From positions 1-64,000 of the forward strand of contig NZ_JBMMGT010000003.1 of the NCBI RefSeq assembly GCF_049366555.1: a stretch of DNA of 64,000 nucleotides, read 5' to 3'. Origin of the DNA: Avibacterium volantium_A. GTDB lineage: Bacteria > Pseudomonadota > Gammaproteobacteria > Enterobacterales > Pasteurellaceae. The translations under genes and the position numbers were made by a program. Of this stretch, positions 24,466 to 34,380 are shown piece after piece (position 1 is the stretch's first letter; each line of letters opens with the position of its first letter). Below the pieces are notes generated by a model. The model was not told the origin of the DNA and did no database searches. It worked only from the letters and a program-made list of their open reading frames with translations.

Positions 24466-25941
24466 ATGAAAAAACTCACCGCACTTTTGGGGATCGATCA
24501 TTTGCCCCAAGAAGTTGAGCTGACCGAAATGACGTTAGACAGCCGCTCTGCAAAGACTGGCTGTCTTTTCGTTGCTATAAAAGGGCATCAAACGGACGGC
24601 AGAAACTACATTCCGCAAGCCATCGCTAATGGCGCAAGTGCGGTGCTTTTTGAAGCAGATTTTGCGCAGCAACACTTAACCGTCAAAATAGAACAAGGCA
24701 TTCCGCTTATTGCCTATTATGAATTACCGCAACATTTATCGCGTCTTGCAGGGCAATTTTATAATGATCCTTCAGACCATTTAACCCTCGTTGGTGTAAC
24801 AGGAACGAATGGCAAAACCACGGTGGCTCAGCTTGTAGCGCAGTGGGCGAACTTGCTTGGACATAAAAGTGCAGTAATGGGAACCATTGGCAATGGCTTG
24901 CTTGGGCAGATTAAGGAAGCGGTAAATACCACAGGTTCAGCCATTGAAATTCAATCCACCCTTGCAGAATTTGTACAGGCTGGCGCAGATTTTGCCGCCA
25001 TTGAAGTGTCATCACACGGCTTGGTGCAACATCGTGTTGAAGCACTGCAATTTGCCGTGGCCATTTTTACCAACCTGAGCCGTGATCATCTTGATTATCA
25101 CCACACAATGGAAAATTATGCTGCTGCGAAATACCGTTTATTCAGCGAGTTAAATAGCGCGCATCAGGTGATTAACGCTGATGATCCTGTGGGCGCACAA
25201 TGGTTACAGCAATTACCCAATGCAATTGCGGTGAGCTGCAAAGCGGATTATCAACCAAACCATAAACAATGGCTCAAAGCAGAACAAGTTCAATTCCATA
25301 ATCAAGGTGCGATTATTCATTTCACGTCTAGTTGGGGCGAGGGTGAATTACATAGCCCATTGATTGGCGCATTTAATGTCAGCAATTTATTATTTGCTTT
25401 CGCCAGTCTGCTTGCCTTGGGTTATTCTTTAGACGAACTTTGTCAAAGTGCGGGGCAATTACAAGGTGTTTGTGGGCGAATGGAACGTTTGAATGCGACA
25501 AATCAAGCCACGGCAATCGTGGATTATGCACATACGCCAGATGCCTTAGAAAAAGCGTTGCAAGCGGCACGCTTACATTGTGAGGGCGCGCTTTATTGCG
25601 TGTTTGGTTGCGGTGGTGATCGGGATACAGGGAAGCGTCCGCAAATGGCACACATTGCAGAGAAGTTTGCCGATTTTGTGATTGTTACGGACGACAATCC
25701 ACGCACGGAAGATGCTGAAAAAATTATGCAAGACATTCGAGCGGGATTTGTGGATTTAAGCAAGGTGCAGATTATTCATCAGCGTGATCAAGCGATTCAA
25801 CAAGCGCTCAAAATGGCACAACCGCAAGATGTGGTGCTGATTGCCGGCAAAGGCCACGAAGATTATCAAATTATTGGCACAACGAAATTGCCATTTTCTG
25901 ATCAAGCGACAGTAAAACAATATTTTAGTGAAACAAAATGA
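24466..25941 (+). CDS. murE: UDP-MurNAc-L-Ala-D-Glu:meso-diaminopimelate ligase MurE
   Basis: Adds meso-diaminopimelate to the muropeptide precursor with ATP. The 491-residue protein has the ATP loop GVTGTNGKTTVA near residue 110 and the DNPRTED motif near 408; DNPR is the signature for diaminopimelate rather than lysine specificity. AAGGA precedes the start. The first codons include a USS (KKLTALLG). Its TGA stop overlaps the murF ATG. Confidence 0.97.
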   Translation: MKKLTALLGIDHLPQEVELTEMTLDSRSAKTGCLFVAIKGHQTDGRNYIPQAIANGASAVLFEADFAQQHLTVKIEQGIPLIAYYELPQHLSRLAGQFYNDPSDHLTLVGVTGTNGKTTVAQLVAQWANLLGHKSAVMGTIGNGLLGQIKEAVNTTGSAIEIQSTLAEFVQAGADFAAIEVSSHGLVQHRVEALQFAVAIFTNLSRDHLDYHHTMENYAAAKYRLFSELNSAHQVINADDPVGAQWLQQLPNAIAVSCKADYQPNHKQWLKAEQVQFHNQGAIIHFTSSWGEGELHSPLIGAFNVSNLLFAFASLLALGYSLDELCQSAGQLQGVCGRMERLNATNQATAIVDYAHTPDALEKALQAARLHCEGALYCVFGCGGDRDTGKRPQMAHIAEKFADFVIVTDDNPRTEDAEKIMQDIRAGFVDLSKVQIIHQRDQAIQQALKMAQPQDVVLIAGKGHEDYQIIGTTKLPFSDQATVKQYFSETK

Positions 25942-27320
25942 TTAAACTAACCACCCAACAATTGGCTGATATTCTCAATGGCACGCTTTATGGTGATGGG
26001 CGTGTCACGATTGAAAATATCAGCACAGATACCCGTCAAGCCAATCCACAAGGACTATTTTTTGCCTTAAAAGGTGAGCGTTTCGATGGTCATCAATATT
26101 TAGCCAATGCCGTGGAGCAAGGCGCATTGGCTGTGATCGTAGATCATCAATGTGAAATAGATGTGCCACAAATTGTCGTGGCGGACACTCGCCTTGCTTT
26201 AGGGCAGCTAGGTAAATGGCTAAAAGCACAAATTAACCCTTTAACAGTGGCGATCACGGGATCATCAGGCAAAACCACGGTGAAAGAAATGACTGCCGCC
26301 ATTTTGCAACAAAGTGCGGGGGATTTTTCCCAAGTTTTATTTACCAATGGTAATTTCAATAATGATATTGGCGTGCCATTAACCTTATTACGCCTTACCC
26401 CGCAGCATAAATTTGCGGTGATTGAATTGGGCGCAAATCACCTAGGTGAAATTGCTTATACCACGGAATTAGTGCGTCCTAACGTGGCGATGGTGAATAA
26501 TGTGGCTGCAGCGCATTTGGAAGGTTTTGGTAGCCTTGCAGGCGTGGCACAAGCCAAAGGCGAAATCTATCAAGGGCTTGTGCAACAAGGCATCGCCTTG
26601 ATTAATTTAGATTGCAATTATCTGGCGGATTGGCAAAAGAATATTGGCGATCACCAAGTGCGGTCGTTTTCTTTAACAAATTCACAAGCGGATTTTTATG
26701 CCACGGATATTCAGCTCAACGGGCAAGGATCGCAATTTACCTTACACAGCCCACAGGGCGAGATTGCTATTCAGTTGCCTTATTTAGGCGAACATAACAT
26801 CAGCAATGCGTTGGCAGCAGCTGCGTTAACAATGAATGTGGGCGCAACCCTTTCTGATGTGAAACAAGGCTTGGCAAAAGGTGCAAAAGTGAAAGGGCGT
26901 TTATTCCCGATTCAGCCTTGTGAAAAACTGCTGTTACTTGATGATACTTACAACGCCAATGTGGATTCATTGCAGTCGGCGATTCAAGTGTTACAAAAAT
27001 ATCCCGCTTTTCGCATTTTAATAGTTGGCGATATGGCAGAATTAGGCGAAAATAGTCAGCTTTGCCATCAGCAAGTGGCGGACGCGGCGAAAGCGGCACA
27101 ATTAGATTTTGTGGCAAGTTTTGGTCAGGAAAGTGCGGTGATTTCAGCCCAAAATGGCGGAACGCATTTTACTGAACAAGCCGCCTTGGCGGATTTTATT
27201 ACTCGCTTAATTAAAGAAAAATTAGCACAAAATCAATCCGTTGTGGTGTTAGCCAAAGGCTCTCGCCGAATGCAATTAGAAAATGTAATTGAATTATTAA
27301 AGGATAATTTCCAATGTTAG
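25938..27320 (+). CDS. murF: UDP-MurNAc-tripeptide D-Ala-D-Ala ligase MurF
   Basis: Completes the pentapeptide precursor by adding D-Ala-D-Ala. The 460-residue Mur ligase has the P-loop ITGSSGKTTVKE near 108 and the LLLDDTYNANVDS motif near 335. It overlaps murE by four bases and mraY by seven, indicating tight translational coupling. Confidence 0.97.
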   Translation: MIKLTTQQLADILNGTLYGDGRVTIENISTDTRQANPQGLFFALKGERFDGHQYLANAVEQGALAVIVDHQCEIDVPQIVVADTRLALGQLGKWLKAQINPLTVAITGSSGKTTVKEMTAAILQQSAGDFSQVLFTNGNFNNDIGVPLTLLRLTPQHKFAVIELGANHLGEIAYTTELVRPNVAMVNNVAAAHLEGFGSLAGVAQAKGEIYQGLVQQGIALINLDCNYLADWQKNIGDHQVRSFSLTNSQADFYATDIQLNGQGSQFTLHSPQGEIAIQLPYLGEHNISNALAAAALTMNVGATLSDVKQGLAKGAKVKGRLFPIQPCEKLLLLDDTYNANVDSLQSAIQVLQKYPAFRILIVGDMAELGENSQLCHQQVADAAKAAQLDFVASFGQESAVISAQNGGTHFTEQAALADFITRLIKEKLAQNQSVVVLAKGSRRMQLENVIELLKDNFQC

Positions 27321-28396
27321 TTTGGCTCGCGGAATATCTCCAGCAATATCAAAGTGGCTTTAATGTCATCTCTTATATTACCGTGCGTGCGATCTTGGCA
27401 TTATTGACCGCACTGTTAATCTCATTATGGATCGGCCCTAAGGTGATCCGCCGTTTACAAATTCTTAAATTTGGCCAAGAAGTGCGTAATGACGGGCCAG
27501 AAAGCCATTTAAGCAAAAAAGGTACGCCAACTATGGGCGGAATTATGATTTTATTCGCCATTACCGTTAGCACCTTGCTTTGGGCGAATTTAGCCAATCC
27601 TTATGTTTGGTTTAGCTTATTTGTGTTGCTCGGTTATGGCGCAGTGGGCTTTGTGGACGATTACCGCAAAATCACCCGCAAAAACACGGACGGCTTAATT
27701 GCACGCTGGAAATATTTTTGGCTATCGGCCATTGCGCTCGTTGCGGTATTTGGTATGTATGCCGTGGGGAAAGACACCGATGCCACGCGCCTTGTCGTAC
27801 CATTCTTTAAAGAAGTGATGCCGCAGCTTGGCTTGTTCTATATCGTGTTGGCCTATTTTGTGATTGTAGGGACAAGTAACGCGGTGAATTTAACAGACGG
27901 CTTAGACGGCCTTGCCATTATGCCAACTGTCTTTGTGGCAGGGGCATTTGCTTTAATTGCGTGGGCAACAGGTAACGTAGAATGGTCAAATTATTTGTAT
28001 ATTCCGCATATTAAATACACTTCTGAACTGGTGGTGTTCTGTACCGCCATTGTCGGTGCAGGCTTAGGTTTCCTTTGGTTTAATACTTACCCAGCGCAAG
28101 TGTTTATGGGCGATGTGGGATCGCTCGCACTAGGGGGGGCATTAGGTGTGGTGGCCGTGCTAGTTCGCCAAGAATTTTTATTAGTGATTATGGGCGGGGT
28201 GTTTGTAATGGAAACCCTGTCTGTAATTTTGCAAGTTGGTTCTTACAAACTGCGTAAACAGCGTATTTTCCGTATGGCACCTATTCACCATCATTTTGAA
28301 TTAAAAGGCTGGCCTGAACCGCGCGTGATTATTCGCTTTTGGATTATTTCCTTAATGCTTGTATTACTTGGCTTGGTTACTTTGAAGTTACGTTAA
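27314..28396 (+). CDS. mraY: Phospho-MurNAc-pentapeptide transferase MraY
   Basis: Inner-membrane enzyme that makes lipid I from UDP-MurNAc-pentapeptide and undecaprenyl phosphate. The 360-residue protein has about ten membrane segments, FVDDYRKITRKN near residue 115, NLTDGLDGLA near 193 and the PIHHHFELKGW loop near 325. All are active-site elements of the family. Confidence 0.97.
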   Translation: MLVWLAEYLQQYQSGFNVISYITVRAILALLTALLISLWIGPKVIRRLQILKFGQEVRNDGPESHLSKKGTPTMGGIMILFAITVSTLLWANLANPYVWFSLFVLLGYGAVGFVDDYRKITRKNTDGLIARWKYFWLSAIALVAVFGMYAVGKDTDATRLVVPFFKEVMPQLGLFYIVLAYFVIVGTSNAVNLTDGLDGLAIMPTVFVAGAFALIAWATGNVEWSNYLYIPHIKYTSELVVFCTAIVGAGLGFLWFNTYPAQVFMGDVGSLALGGALGVVAVLVRQEFLLVIMGGVFVMETLSVILQVGSYKLRKQRIFRMAPIHHHFELKGWPEPRVIIRFWIISLMLVLLGLVTLKLR

Positions 28397-28414
28397 AAAG
28401 GTTAAGAGCAAACA

Positions 28415-29725
28415 ATGAATCAATATCAAGATAAAAATATCTGTGTAGTAGGCTTGGGCAAAACAGGGTTGTCTTGCGTGGACTACTTGCTTGCGCAACA
28501 AGCTAAGGTTCGCGTAATGGATACCCGCCAATCACCAGCGGGTGTGGAGCAATTACCGCCAAATGTACCAGTGCATACGGGCGGCTTAAACCCACAATGG
28601 TTGCTGGAAAGCGATATGATTGTAATCAGCCCAGGGCTTGCAGTAAAAACACCAGAAATTTACACCGCACTTCAAGCAGGCGTTGAAGTGGTGGGCGATA
28701 TTGAATTGTTCTGCCGTGCTGCCGATAAACCGATTATTGCCATTACGGGCTCAAACGGCAAAAGCACGGTAACCACCTTAGTAGCAGAAATGGCGAAAGC
28801 AGCCGGATTAACGGTGGGAATGGGCGGAAATATCGGCATTCCTGCCCTTTCTTTGCTGGAACAACATCACGATATTTATGTGTTGGAACTGTCGAGCTTC
28901 CAACTGGAAACCACTTACAGCTTAAAAGCCATTGCCGCGACCGTATTAAATGTGAGCGAAGATCATATGAATCGTTATGTGGATTTAGAAGATTATCGCC
29001 AAGCCAAATTAAAAATTTATCATCATTGCCAAACCGCGGTGATTAATGCAGAAGATCCGTTAACCCAACAAGACGGCACAGAGCGAGCGAAGCACCAAGT
29101 GAGCTTTGGCGAAACGAACGCAGATTATTGGCTAAAAAGCGAAAACGGTAAGCAATATTTAATGGCTTATGAAGAAATGATTTTACCTTGCGATGAAATA
29201 AAATTGACGGGGCGCCATAATTATATGAATGCACTGGCCGCGATTGCTCTTGCACAAAGTGCGGGGATAAATTTGCAAGGTATTTGCACCGCACTTCGTG
29301 AATTTACAGGGCTAGATCACCGTTTTCAATTAGCGCATTTTGCCCAAGGCGTGCGTTGGATTAACGATTCCAAAGCGACTAATGTGGGTAGCACCGTGGC
29401 AGCGCTCACCGGCTTACAAGTGTCGGGTAAACTTTATTTATTACTTGGTGGTGATGGCAAAGGCGCTGATTTTTCTGAACTCGCCGCGTTGATTAATCAA
29501 CCGCATATTGAATGTTATTGTTTTGGACAAGATGGCGGAAAATTGGCTCAACTTTCGCAGCAAAGCCATTTGTTTGACACAATGGAACAAGCGATTGAAG
29601 CCTTTCGTCCGCAACTCAAATCAGGCGATATGGTATTGCTTTCCCCAGCTTGTGCGAGCCTTGATCAATTCGCCTCATTTGAAAAGCGTGGCGAAGAATT
29701 TACCCGCTTAGCCAAATTAAGTTAG
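28415..29725 (+). CDS. murD: UDP-MurNAc-L-Ala:D-glutamate ligase MurD
   Basis: Adds D-glutamate to UDP-MurNAc-L-Ala. The 436-residue protein begins with a Rossmann-like GLGKTGLSC loop, followed by the ATP loop ITGSNGKSTVTTL near 110 and the WINDSKATNVGST block near 315. Standard length and place in dcw. Confidence 0.97.
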   Translation: MNQYQDKNICVVGLGKTGLSCVDYLLAQQAKVRVMDTRQSPAGVEQLPPNVPVHTGGLNPQWLLESDMIVISPGLAVKTPEIYTALQAGVEVVGDIELFCRAADKPIIAITGSNGKSTVTTLVAEMAKAAGLTVGMGGNIGIPALSLLEQHHDIYVLELSSFQLETTYSLKAIAATVLNVSEDHMNRYVDLEDYRQAKLKIYHHCQTAVINAEDPLTQQDGTERAKHQVSFGETNADYWLKSENGKQYLMAYEEMILPCDEIKLTGRHNYMNALAAIALAQSAGINLQGICTALREFTGLDHRFQLAHFAQGVRWINDSKATNVGSTVAALTGLQVSGKLYLLLGGDGKGADFSELAALINQPHIECYCFGQDGGKLAQLSQQSHLFDTMEQAIEAFRPQLKSGDMVLLSPACASLDQFASFEKRGEEFTRLAKLS

Positions 29726-29735
29726 AGAATCATCA

Positions 29736-30914
29736 ATGCAGTTTATTGAAAATTTAAAAGCCCATTCAAGAATTACGCCAAATAATTTGCTCTACGACAG
29801 AGCATTATTATGGCTCTTTGTGAGTTTGCTCGTGATTGGATTGATCGCTGTATCTTCTGCGTCAATTCCTGTGGGAGCGAGATTATTCAATGACTCTTTC
29901 TATTTTGCAAAACGTGATGCCATCTATGTTGTGCTGTCAATTTTTGCTTGCTATACCGTATTAAATATTCCAACGACTTTCTGGGAAAAGTATTATGGCT
30001 ATATTTTTTGGATTGCAATGATTTTGCTCGTTATGGTGCTTATTCCTGGAATTGGCTCAAGAATTAATGGGGCTAGACGTTGGATTCCAATGATCTTCTT
30101 TAACTTCCAGCCAGCTGAATTTGCTAAGTTGGCACTCACTTGTTTCCTTGCTAGCTATTTTACCCGCCGTTATGACGAAGTGCGTAGCCGCAAGCTCAGT
30201 GCATTCAAGCCCTTAGTCGTAATGGGATTATTGGGCGGTTTATTATTATTGCAACCCGATCTAGGAAGTACCGTTGTTTTATTTGTGATTACCTTTGGTT
30301 TACTTTGGATTGTGGGGGCGAATTTCTGGCAGTTCTTTGCCTTGGCTTGTTCTGGCGTCTTGCTTGTATTATGGCTAGCGATTTCATCGGCTTACCGACT
30401 GAAACGTTTAACGGGATTTATGGACCCTTTTAAAGACCCTTATGGCACAGGTTTTCAGCTTTCAAACTCATTAATGGCGTTTGGACGAGGGGAGATCACA
30501 GGCGAAGGACTGGGAAATTCCATTCAAAAATTAGAATATTTACCAGAAGCGCATACTGACTTTGTGATGGCTGTGATTGGTGAAGAATTTGGACTAATCG
30601 GCATTCTCTTTGTGATCACATTGTTAGCATTATTAGTGTTTAGAGCAATGAAAATAGGGCGAGAATCATTGCAACTAGAACAGCGTTTCAAAGGATTTTT
30701 AGCTTTCGGCATTAGTTTTTGGATTTTCTTCCAAGGCTTCGTAAATTTAGGCATGGCATTAGGTTTGTTGCCAACCAAAGGGCTGACTTTCCCATTGGTG
30801 AGTTATGGCGGATCAAGTTTGATTATTATGTCTGTCAGTATTGGGATTTTATTACGCATTGATCACGAAAATCGACTAATGCGAAGTGGACACGCACGTT
30901 TGCGTGATGATTAA
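29736..30914 (+). CDS. ftsW: Septal peptidoglycan polymerase FtsW
   Basis: SEDS-family glycosyltransferase working with FtsI at the septum. The 392-residue protein has about ten membrane segments. Family blocks include GARRWIPMIFFNFQPAEFAK, LLLQPDLGSTVVLF, and GLLPTKGLTFPLVSYGGSS near the C-terminus. It lies between murD and murG, as is usual. Confidence 0.97.
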   Translation: MQFIENLKAHSRITPNNLLYDRALLWLFVSLLVIGLIAVSSASIPVGARLFNDSFYFAKRDAIYVVLSIFACYTVLNIPTTFWEKYYGYIFWIAMILLVMVLIPGIGSRINGARRWIPMIFFNFQPAEFAKLALTCFLASYFTRRYDEVRSRKLSAFKPLVVMGLLGGLLLLQPDLGSTVVLFVITFGLLWIVGANFWQFFALACSGVLLVLWLAISSAYRLKRLTGFMDPFKDPYGTGFQLSNSLMAFGRGEITGEGLGNSIQKLEYLPEAHTDFVMAVIGEEFGLIGILFVITLLALLVFRAMKIGRESLQLEQRFKGFLAFGISFWIFFQGFVNLGMALGLLPTKGLTFPLVSYGGSSLIIMSVSIGILLRIDHENRLMRSGHARLRDD

Positions 30915-30929
30915 GAAAAAGGACACATT

Positions 30930-31988
30930 GTGGCACAACAAAAAAAACGTTTATTGGTGATGGCAGGTGGAACAGGCGGACACGTTTTCCCTGCGATTGC
31001 AGTTGCACAATATTTACAGCAACAGGGTTGGGAAATCTGTTGGCTTGGCACGCAAGATCGTATGGAAGCACAATTGGTACCAAAACATGGTATCCCGATT
31101 AAATTTATCCAAATTTCTGGCTTGCGTGGCAAAGGCATAAAAGCGTTGCTTGCTGCGCCATTTAAAATTGTACGTGCGATTTTCCAAGCGAAAAAAATTA
31201 TTCAAGAATATCAGCCTAATGCCGTGCTTGGTATGGGGGGGTATGTTTCAGGGCCGGGTGGCGTGGCGGCAAAATTATGCGGTGTACCCATTGTGTTACA
31301 CGAACAAAATGCCGTGGCAGGACTAACAAATTCTTGGTTAGCCAAAATCGCAACTCGGGTGTTGCAAGCATTTCCTAACACCTTTCCAAATACGGAAGTG
31401 GTGGGCAACCCTGTGCGTCAATCCTTGTTTGAAATGCCAAGTCCTGCACAGCGTTTCGCTGAGCGTTCAGGCAAATTAAGAGTGCTTGTGGTGGGTGGCA
31501 GCCAAGGCGCGCGCGTGTTAAATCTCACTTTGCCGAAAGTGGTGGAAGCCTTGGGGGATAAATTGACCGTTCGCCATCAAGTGGGGGCAAATATGTCAGA
31601 AAAAATCACCGCACTTTATCCGCAAGGCGCTGATGTACAAGTAACGGATTTTATTGATGATATGGCAGAAGCCTATGGCTGGGCGGATATTGTGATTTGT
31701 CGTTCAGGCGCATTAACGGTATGTGAACTTGCCGCCGTAGGGACGCCCGCAATTTTCGTGCCATTCCAACATAAAGACAGACAACAATATTTGAATGCGA
31801 AATATTTAGCGGACGTGGGCGCAGCCAAAATTATCGAACAAAAAGATCTCACGCCAGAAGCACTGATTGAGATGTTGAACCAATTTGATCGCAGCCAATT
31901 ATTAACAATGGCAGAGAAAGCCAAGGCAATGGCAACGCCACAATCAGCTCAGCAAGTGGCTGAGGTGATTATGGCAGTAGCAAAATAA
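30930..31988 (+). CDS. murG: Lipid II synthase MurG
   Basis: Peripheral membrane glycosyltransferase (GT28) that adds GlcNAc to lipid I. The 352-residue protein has the glycine-rich loop MAGGTGGHVFPAIAVA at its start, the VLGMGGYVSGPGG loop, and the sugar-nucleotide block CRSGALTVCELAAVGTPAIF. Standard length. Confidence 0.97.
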   Translation: MAQQKKRLLVMAGGTGGHVFPAIAVAQYLQQQGWEICWLGTQDRMEAQLVPKHGIPIKFIQISGLRGKGIKALLAAPFKIVRAIFQAKKIIQEYQPNAVLGMGGYVSGPGGVAAKLCGVPIVLHEQNAVAGLTNSWLAKIATRVLQAFPNTFPNTEVVGNPVRQSLFEMPSPAQRFAERSGKLRVLVVGGSQGARVLNLTLPKVVEALGDKLTVRHQVGANMSEKITALYPQGADVQVTDFIDDMAEAYGWADIVICRSGALTVCELAAVGTPAIFVPFQHKDRQQYLNAKYLADVGAAKIIEQKDLTPEALIEMLNQFDRSQLLTMAEKAKAMATPQSAQQVAEVIMAVAK

Positions 31989-32011
31989 GAAGAAAGGCAA
32001 GAGGCAGAGCA

Positions 32012-33442
32012 ATGAAAGAATTTCAAAAACGAGTAAGACAAACCGTACCAGAAATGCGTCGTGTGAAACAAATTCATTTTGTCGGCATTGGTGGTGCGGG
32101 AATGGGCGGTATCGCGGAAGTTTTGTTGAATGAAGGTTACCAAGTAACGGGATCGGATATTGCGGAAAATGCAGTAACCCAACGCTTAAGTGCGTTAGGC
32201 GCAAAAATTTATTTTTCTCACCAAGCTACCAATGTTGATGGCGCGAGTGTGGTTGTGGTATCCAGCGCCATTAGAGACGATAACGTAGAAGTGGTGGAAG
32301 CGCACAATAACCGTATTCCTGTGATTCAACGTGCGCAAATGTTAGCGGAAATTATGCGTTTCCGTCACGGCATTGCCATTGCGGGTACGCACGGGAAAAC
32401 CACAACAACCGCAATGATCTCAATGATTTATGCGCAAGCAGGGCTTGACCCAACCTTCGTAAATGGCGGATTGGTGAAATCAGCTGGCACAAATGCCCAT
32501 TTAGGCGCAAGCCGTTATTTAATCGCTGAAGCGGACGAAAGCGATGCGTCTTTTTTACATTTACAGCCAATGGTTTCGGTGGTGACCAATATTGAGCCTG
32601 ACCATATGGAAACCTATCATGGTGATTTTGAAGAAATGAAACAAACCTATGTGAATTTCTTACATAATTTACCGTTTTATGGCTTAGCGGTAATGTGTGC
32701 AGATGATCCTGTGCTACTTGAGTTGATTCCAAAAGTTGGACGTCAAGTGATCACTTATGGCTTTAGCGAAAATGCAGATTATCGCATTGAAGATTATCAG
32801 CAAACAGGCTTCCAAGGGCATTACACCGTGGTTACCCCACAAGGTGAACGCGTCAATGTATTGCTTAACGTACCGGGTAAGCATAATGCGTTAAATGCAA
32901 CCGCAGCCTTTGCCGTGGCGAAAGAAGAAGGCATTGGCAATGAAGCTATTTTAGCTGCCTTAGCGGATTTCCAAGGCGCTGGACGCCGTTTTGATCAGCT
33001 TGGTCAGTTTATTCGTCCAAATGGAAAAGTGATGTTAGTGGACGATTATGGGCATCACCCAACAGAAGTGGGCGTAACCATTGAAGCAGCGAAAAAAGGC
33101 TGGGAAAACAAACGAATTGTGATGATTTTCCAACCGCACCGTTATTCGCGTACCCGTGATTTGTTTGATGATTTCGTGCAAGTGCTATCCCAAGTTGATG
33201 TGCTATTAATGCTTGATGTGTATGCCGCAGGTGAAGCACCAATCGCAGGCGCGGATAGCCGTTCGTTATGCCGCTCTATTCGTAATTTAGGCAAAGTTGA
33301 TCCGATTTTTGTGGCGGAACAAGAAAGTCTTGCGGAAATTTTGGATCAGGTTATTCAAGACGGTGATTTAATTTTGGCGCAAGGCGCTGGCAATGTGAGT
33401 AAACTATCCCGTCAATTAGCAGATAAGTGGACAGAAAATTAA
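32012..33442 (+). CDS. murC: UDP-MurNAc:L-alanine ligase MurC
   Basis: First Mur ligase, adding L-alanine to UDP-MurNAc. The 476-residue protein shows the N-terminal Rossmann loop VGIGGAGMGGIAEVL and the ATP loop IAGTHGKTTTTAMIS near 124. It is followed by ddlB; the ddlB start lies 12 bp after this stop. Confidence 0.97.
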   Translation: MKEFQKRVRQTVPEMRRVKQIHFVGIGGAGMGGIAEVLLNEGYQVTGSDIAENAVTQRLSALGAKIYFSHQATNVDGASVVVVSSAIRDDNVEVVEAHNNRIPVIQRAQMLAEIMRFRHGIAIAGTHGKTTTTAMISMIYAQAGLDPTFVNGGLVKSAGTNAHLGASRYLIAEADESDASFLHLQPMVSVVTNIEPDHMETYHGDFEEMKQTYVNFLHNLPFYGLAVMCADDPVLLELIPKVGRQVITYGFSENADYRIEDYQQTGFQGHYTVVTPQGERVNVLLNVPGKHNALNATAAFAVAKEEGIGNEAILAALADFQGAGRRFDQLGQFIRPNGKVMLVDDYGHHPTEVGVTIEAAKKGWENKRIVMIFQPHRYSRTRDLFDDFVQVLSQVDVLLMLDVYAAGEAPIAGADSRSLCRSIRNLGKVDPIFVAEQESLAEILDQVIQDGDLILAQGAGNVSKLSRQLADKWTEN

Positions 33443-33453
33443 TTGGAAGCAGT

Positions 33454-34380
33454 ATGAAAAAAACATTAAAACAAGAAAAAATTGCCGTATTACTTGGCGG
33501 AACGTCTGCCGAGCGTGAGGTTTCACTTAATTCAGGTGAAGCCGTACTTAATGCGTTAAAAAGCTTTGGTTATGACGCGCATCCAATTGATCCAAAAACC
33601 TTTCCTGTGGCGGAATTAAAACAACAGGGCTTTGATCGTGCTTTCAATATTTTGCACGGACGTGGAGGGGAAGACGGCACAATGCAAGGCTTGCTTGAGC
33701 AAATTGGTATTCCTTACACAGGCTGTGGGGTAATGGCATCTGCGTTAACAATGGATAAAATGCGGACTAAAATGTTGTGGAAAGCTTTTGGCTTGCCAGT
33801 GGCGAATATGGAAATCGTAACAAAATCAACAGTATCCGAACTAAATCCTGCCGCAGTTGTCGAAAAATTAGGTCTGCCGTTAATGGTAAAACCTTCGTTA
33901 GAAGGTTCAAGTGTAGGGTTAAGAAAAGTCAATCAACTTGATGAATTACAAAGTGCGGTGGAATTTGCCTTAGGTTTTGACGATACCATTTTGATTGAAG
34001 AATGGCTTGCCGGTGATGAATTTACCGTGCCAGTTTTAGACAATGAAGTGTTGCCAGCGATCAAAATTGTGCCTGAAGGTGAGTTTTATGATTATGAAGC
34101 GAAATACGTTTCCGACAATACGCAATATTTTTGTCCAGCAGGTTTAACTGAGGAACGCGAGCAAGAATTGCGTCAATTAGTGAAGCGTGCTTATGATGCC
34201 GTAGGTTGTCGTGGTTGGAGCCGTATTGATGTGATGATGGACGGTGAAGGGCAATTCCGCTTAGTGGAAGTGAACACGAACCCAGGAATGACCAGCCATA
34301 GCTTATTCCCAAAATCAGCTGCAACCGTGGGCTATTCTTTCGAACAGCTTGTAGAGAAAATTTTGGAGCTTAGTGTTTAA
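33454..34380 (+). CDS. ddlB: D-alanine:D-alanine ligase Ddl
   Basis: ATP-grasp ligase that makes the D-Ala-D-Ala used by MurF. Motifs include AVLLGGTSAEREVSLNSG at the N-terminus, LHGRGGEDGTMQG, and EVNTNPGMTSHSLFPKSA at the C-terminus. I chose the ATG at 33454 (308 residues) preceded by GGAAG; the in-frame GTG at 33427 lies inside murC. The stop overlaps the ftsQ start (TAATG). Confidence 0.97.
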   Translation: MKKTLKQEKIAVLLGGTSAEREVSLNSGEAVLNALKSFGYDAHPIDPKTFPVAELKQQGFDRAFNILHGRGGEDGTMQGLLEQIGIPYTGCGVMASALTMDKMRTKMLWKAFGLPVANMEIVTKSTVSELNPAAVVEKLGLPLMVKPSLEGSSVGLRKVNQLDELQSAVEFALGFDDTILIEEWLAGDEFTVPVLDNEVLPAIKIVPEGEFYDYEAKYVSDNTQYFCPAGLTEEREQELRQLVKRAYDAVGCRGWSRIDVMMDGEGQFRLVEVNTNPGMTSHSLFPKSAATVGYSFEQLVEKILELSV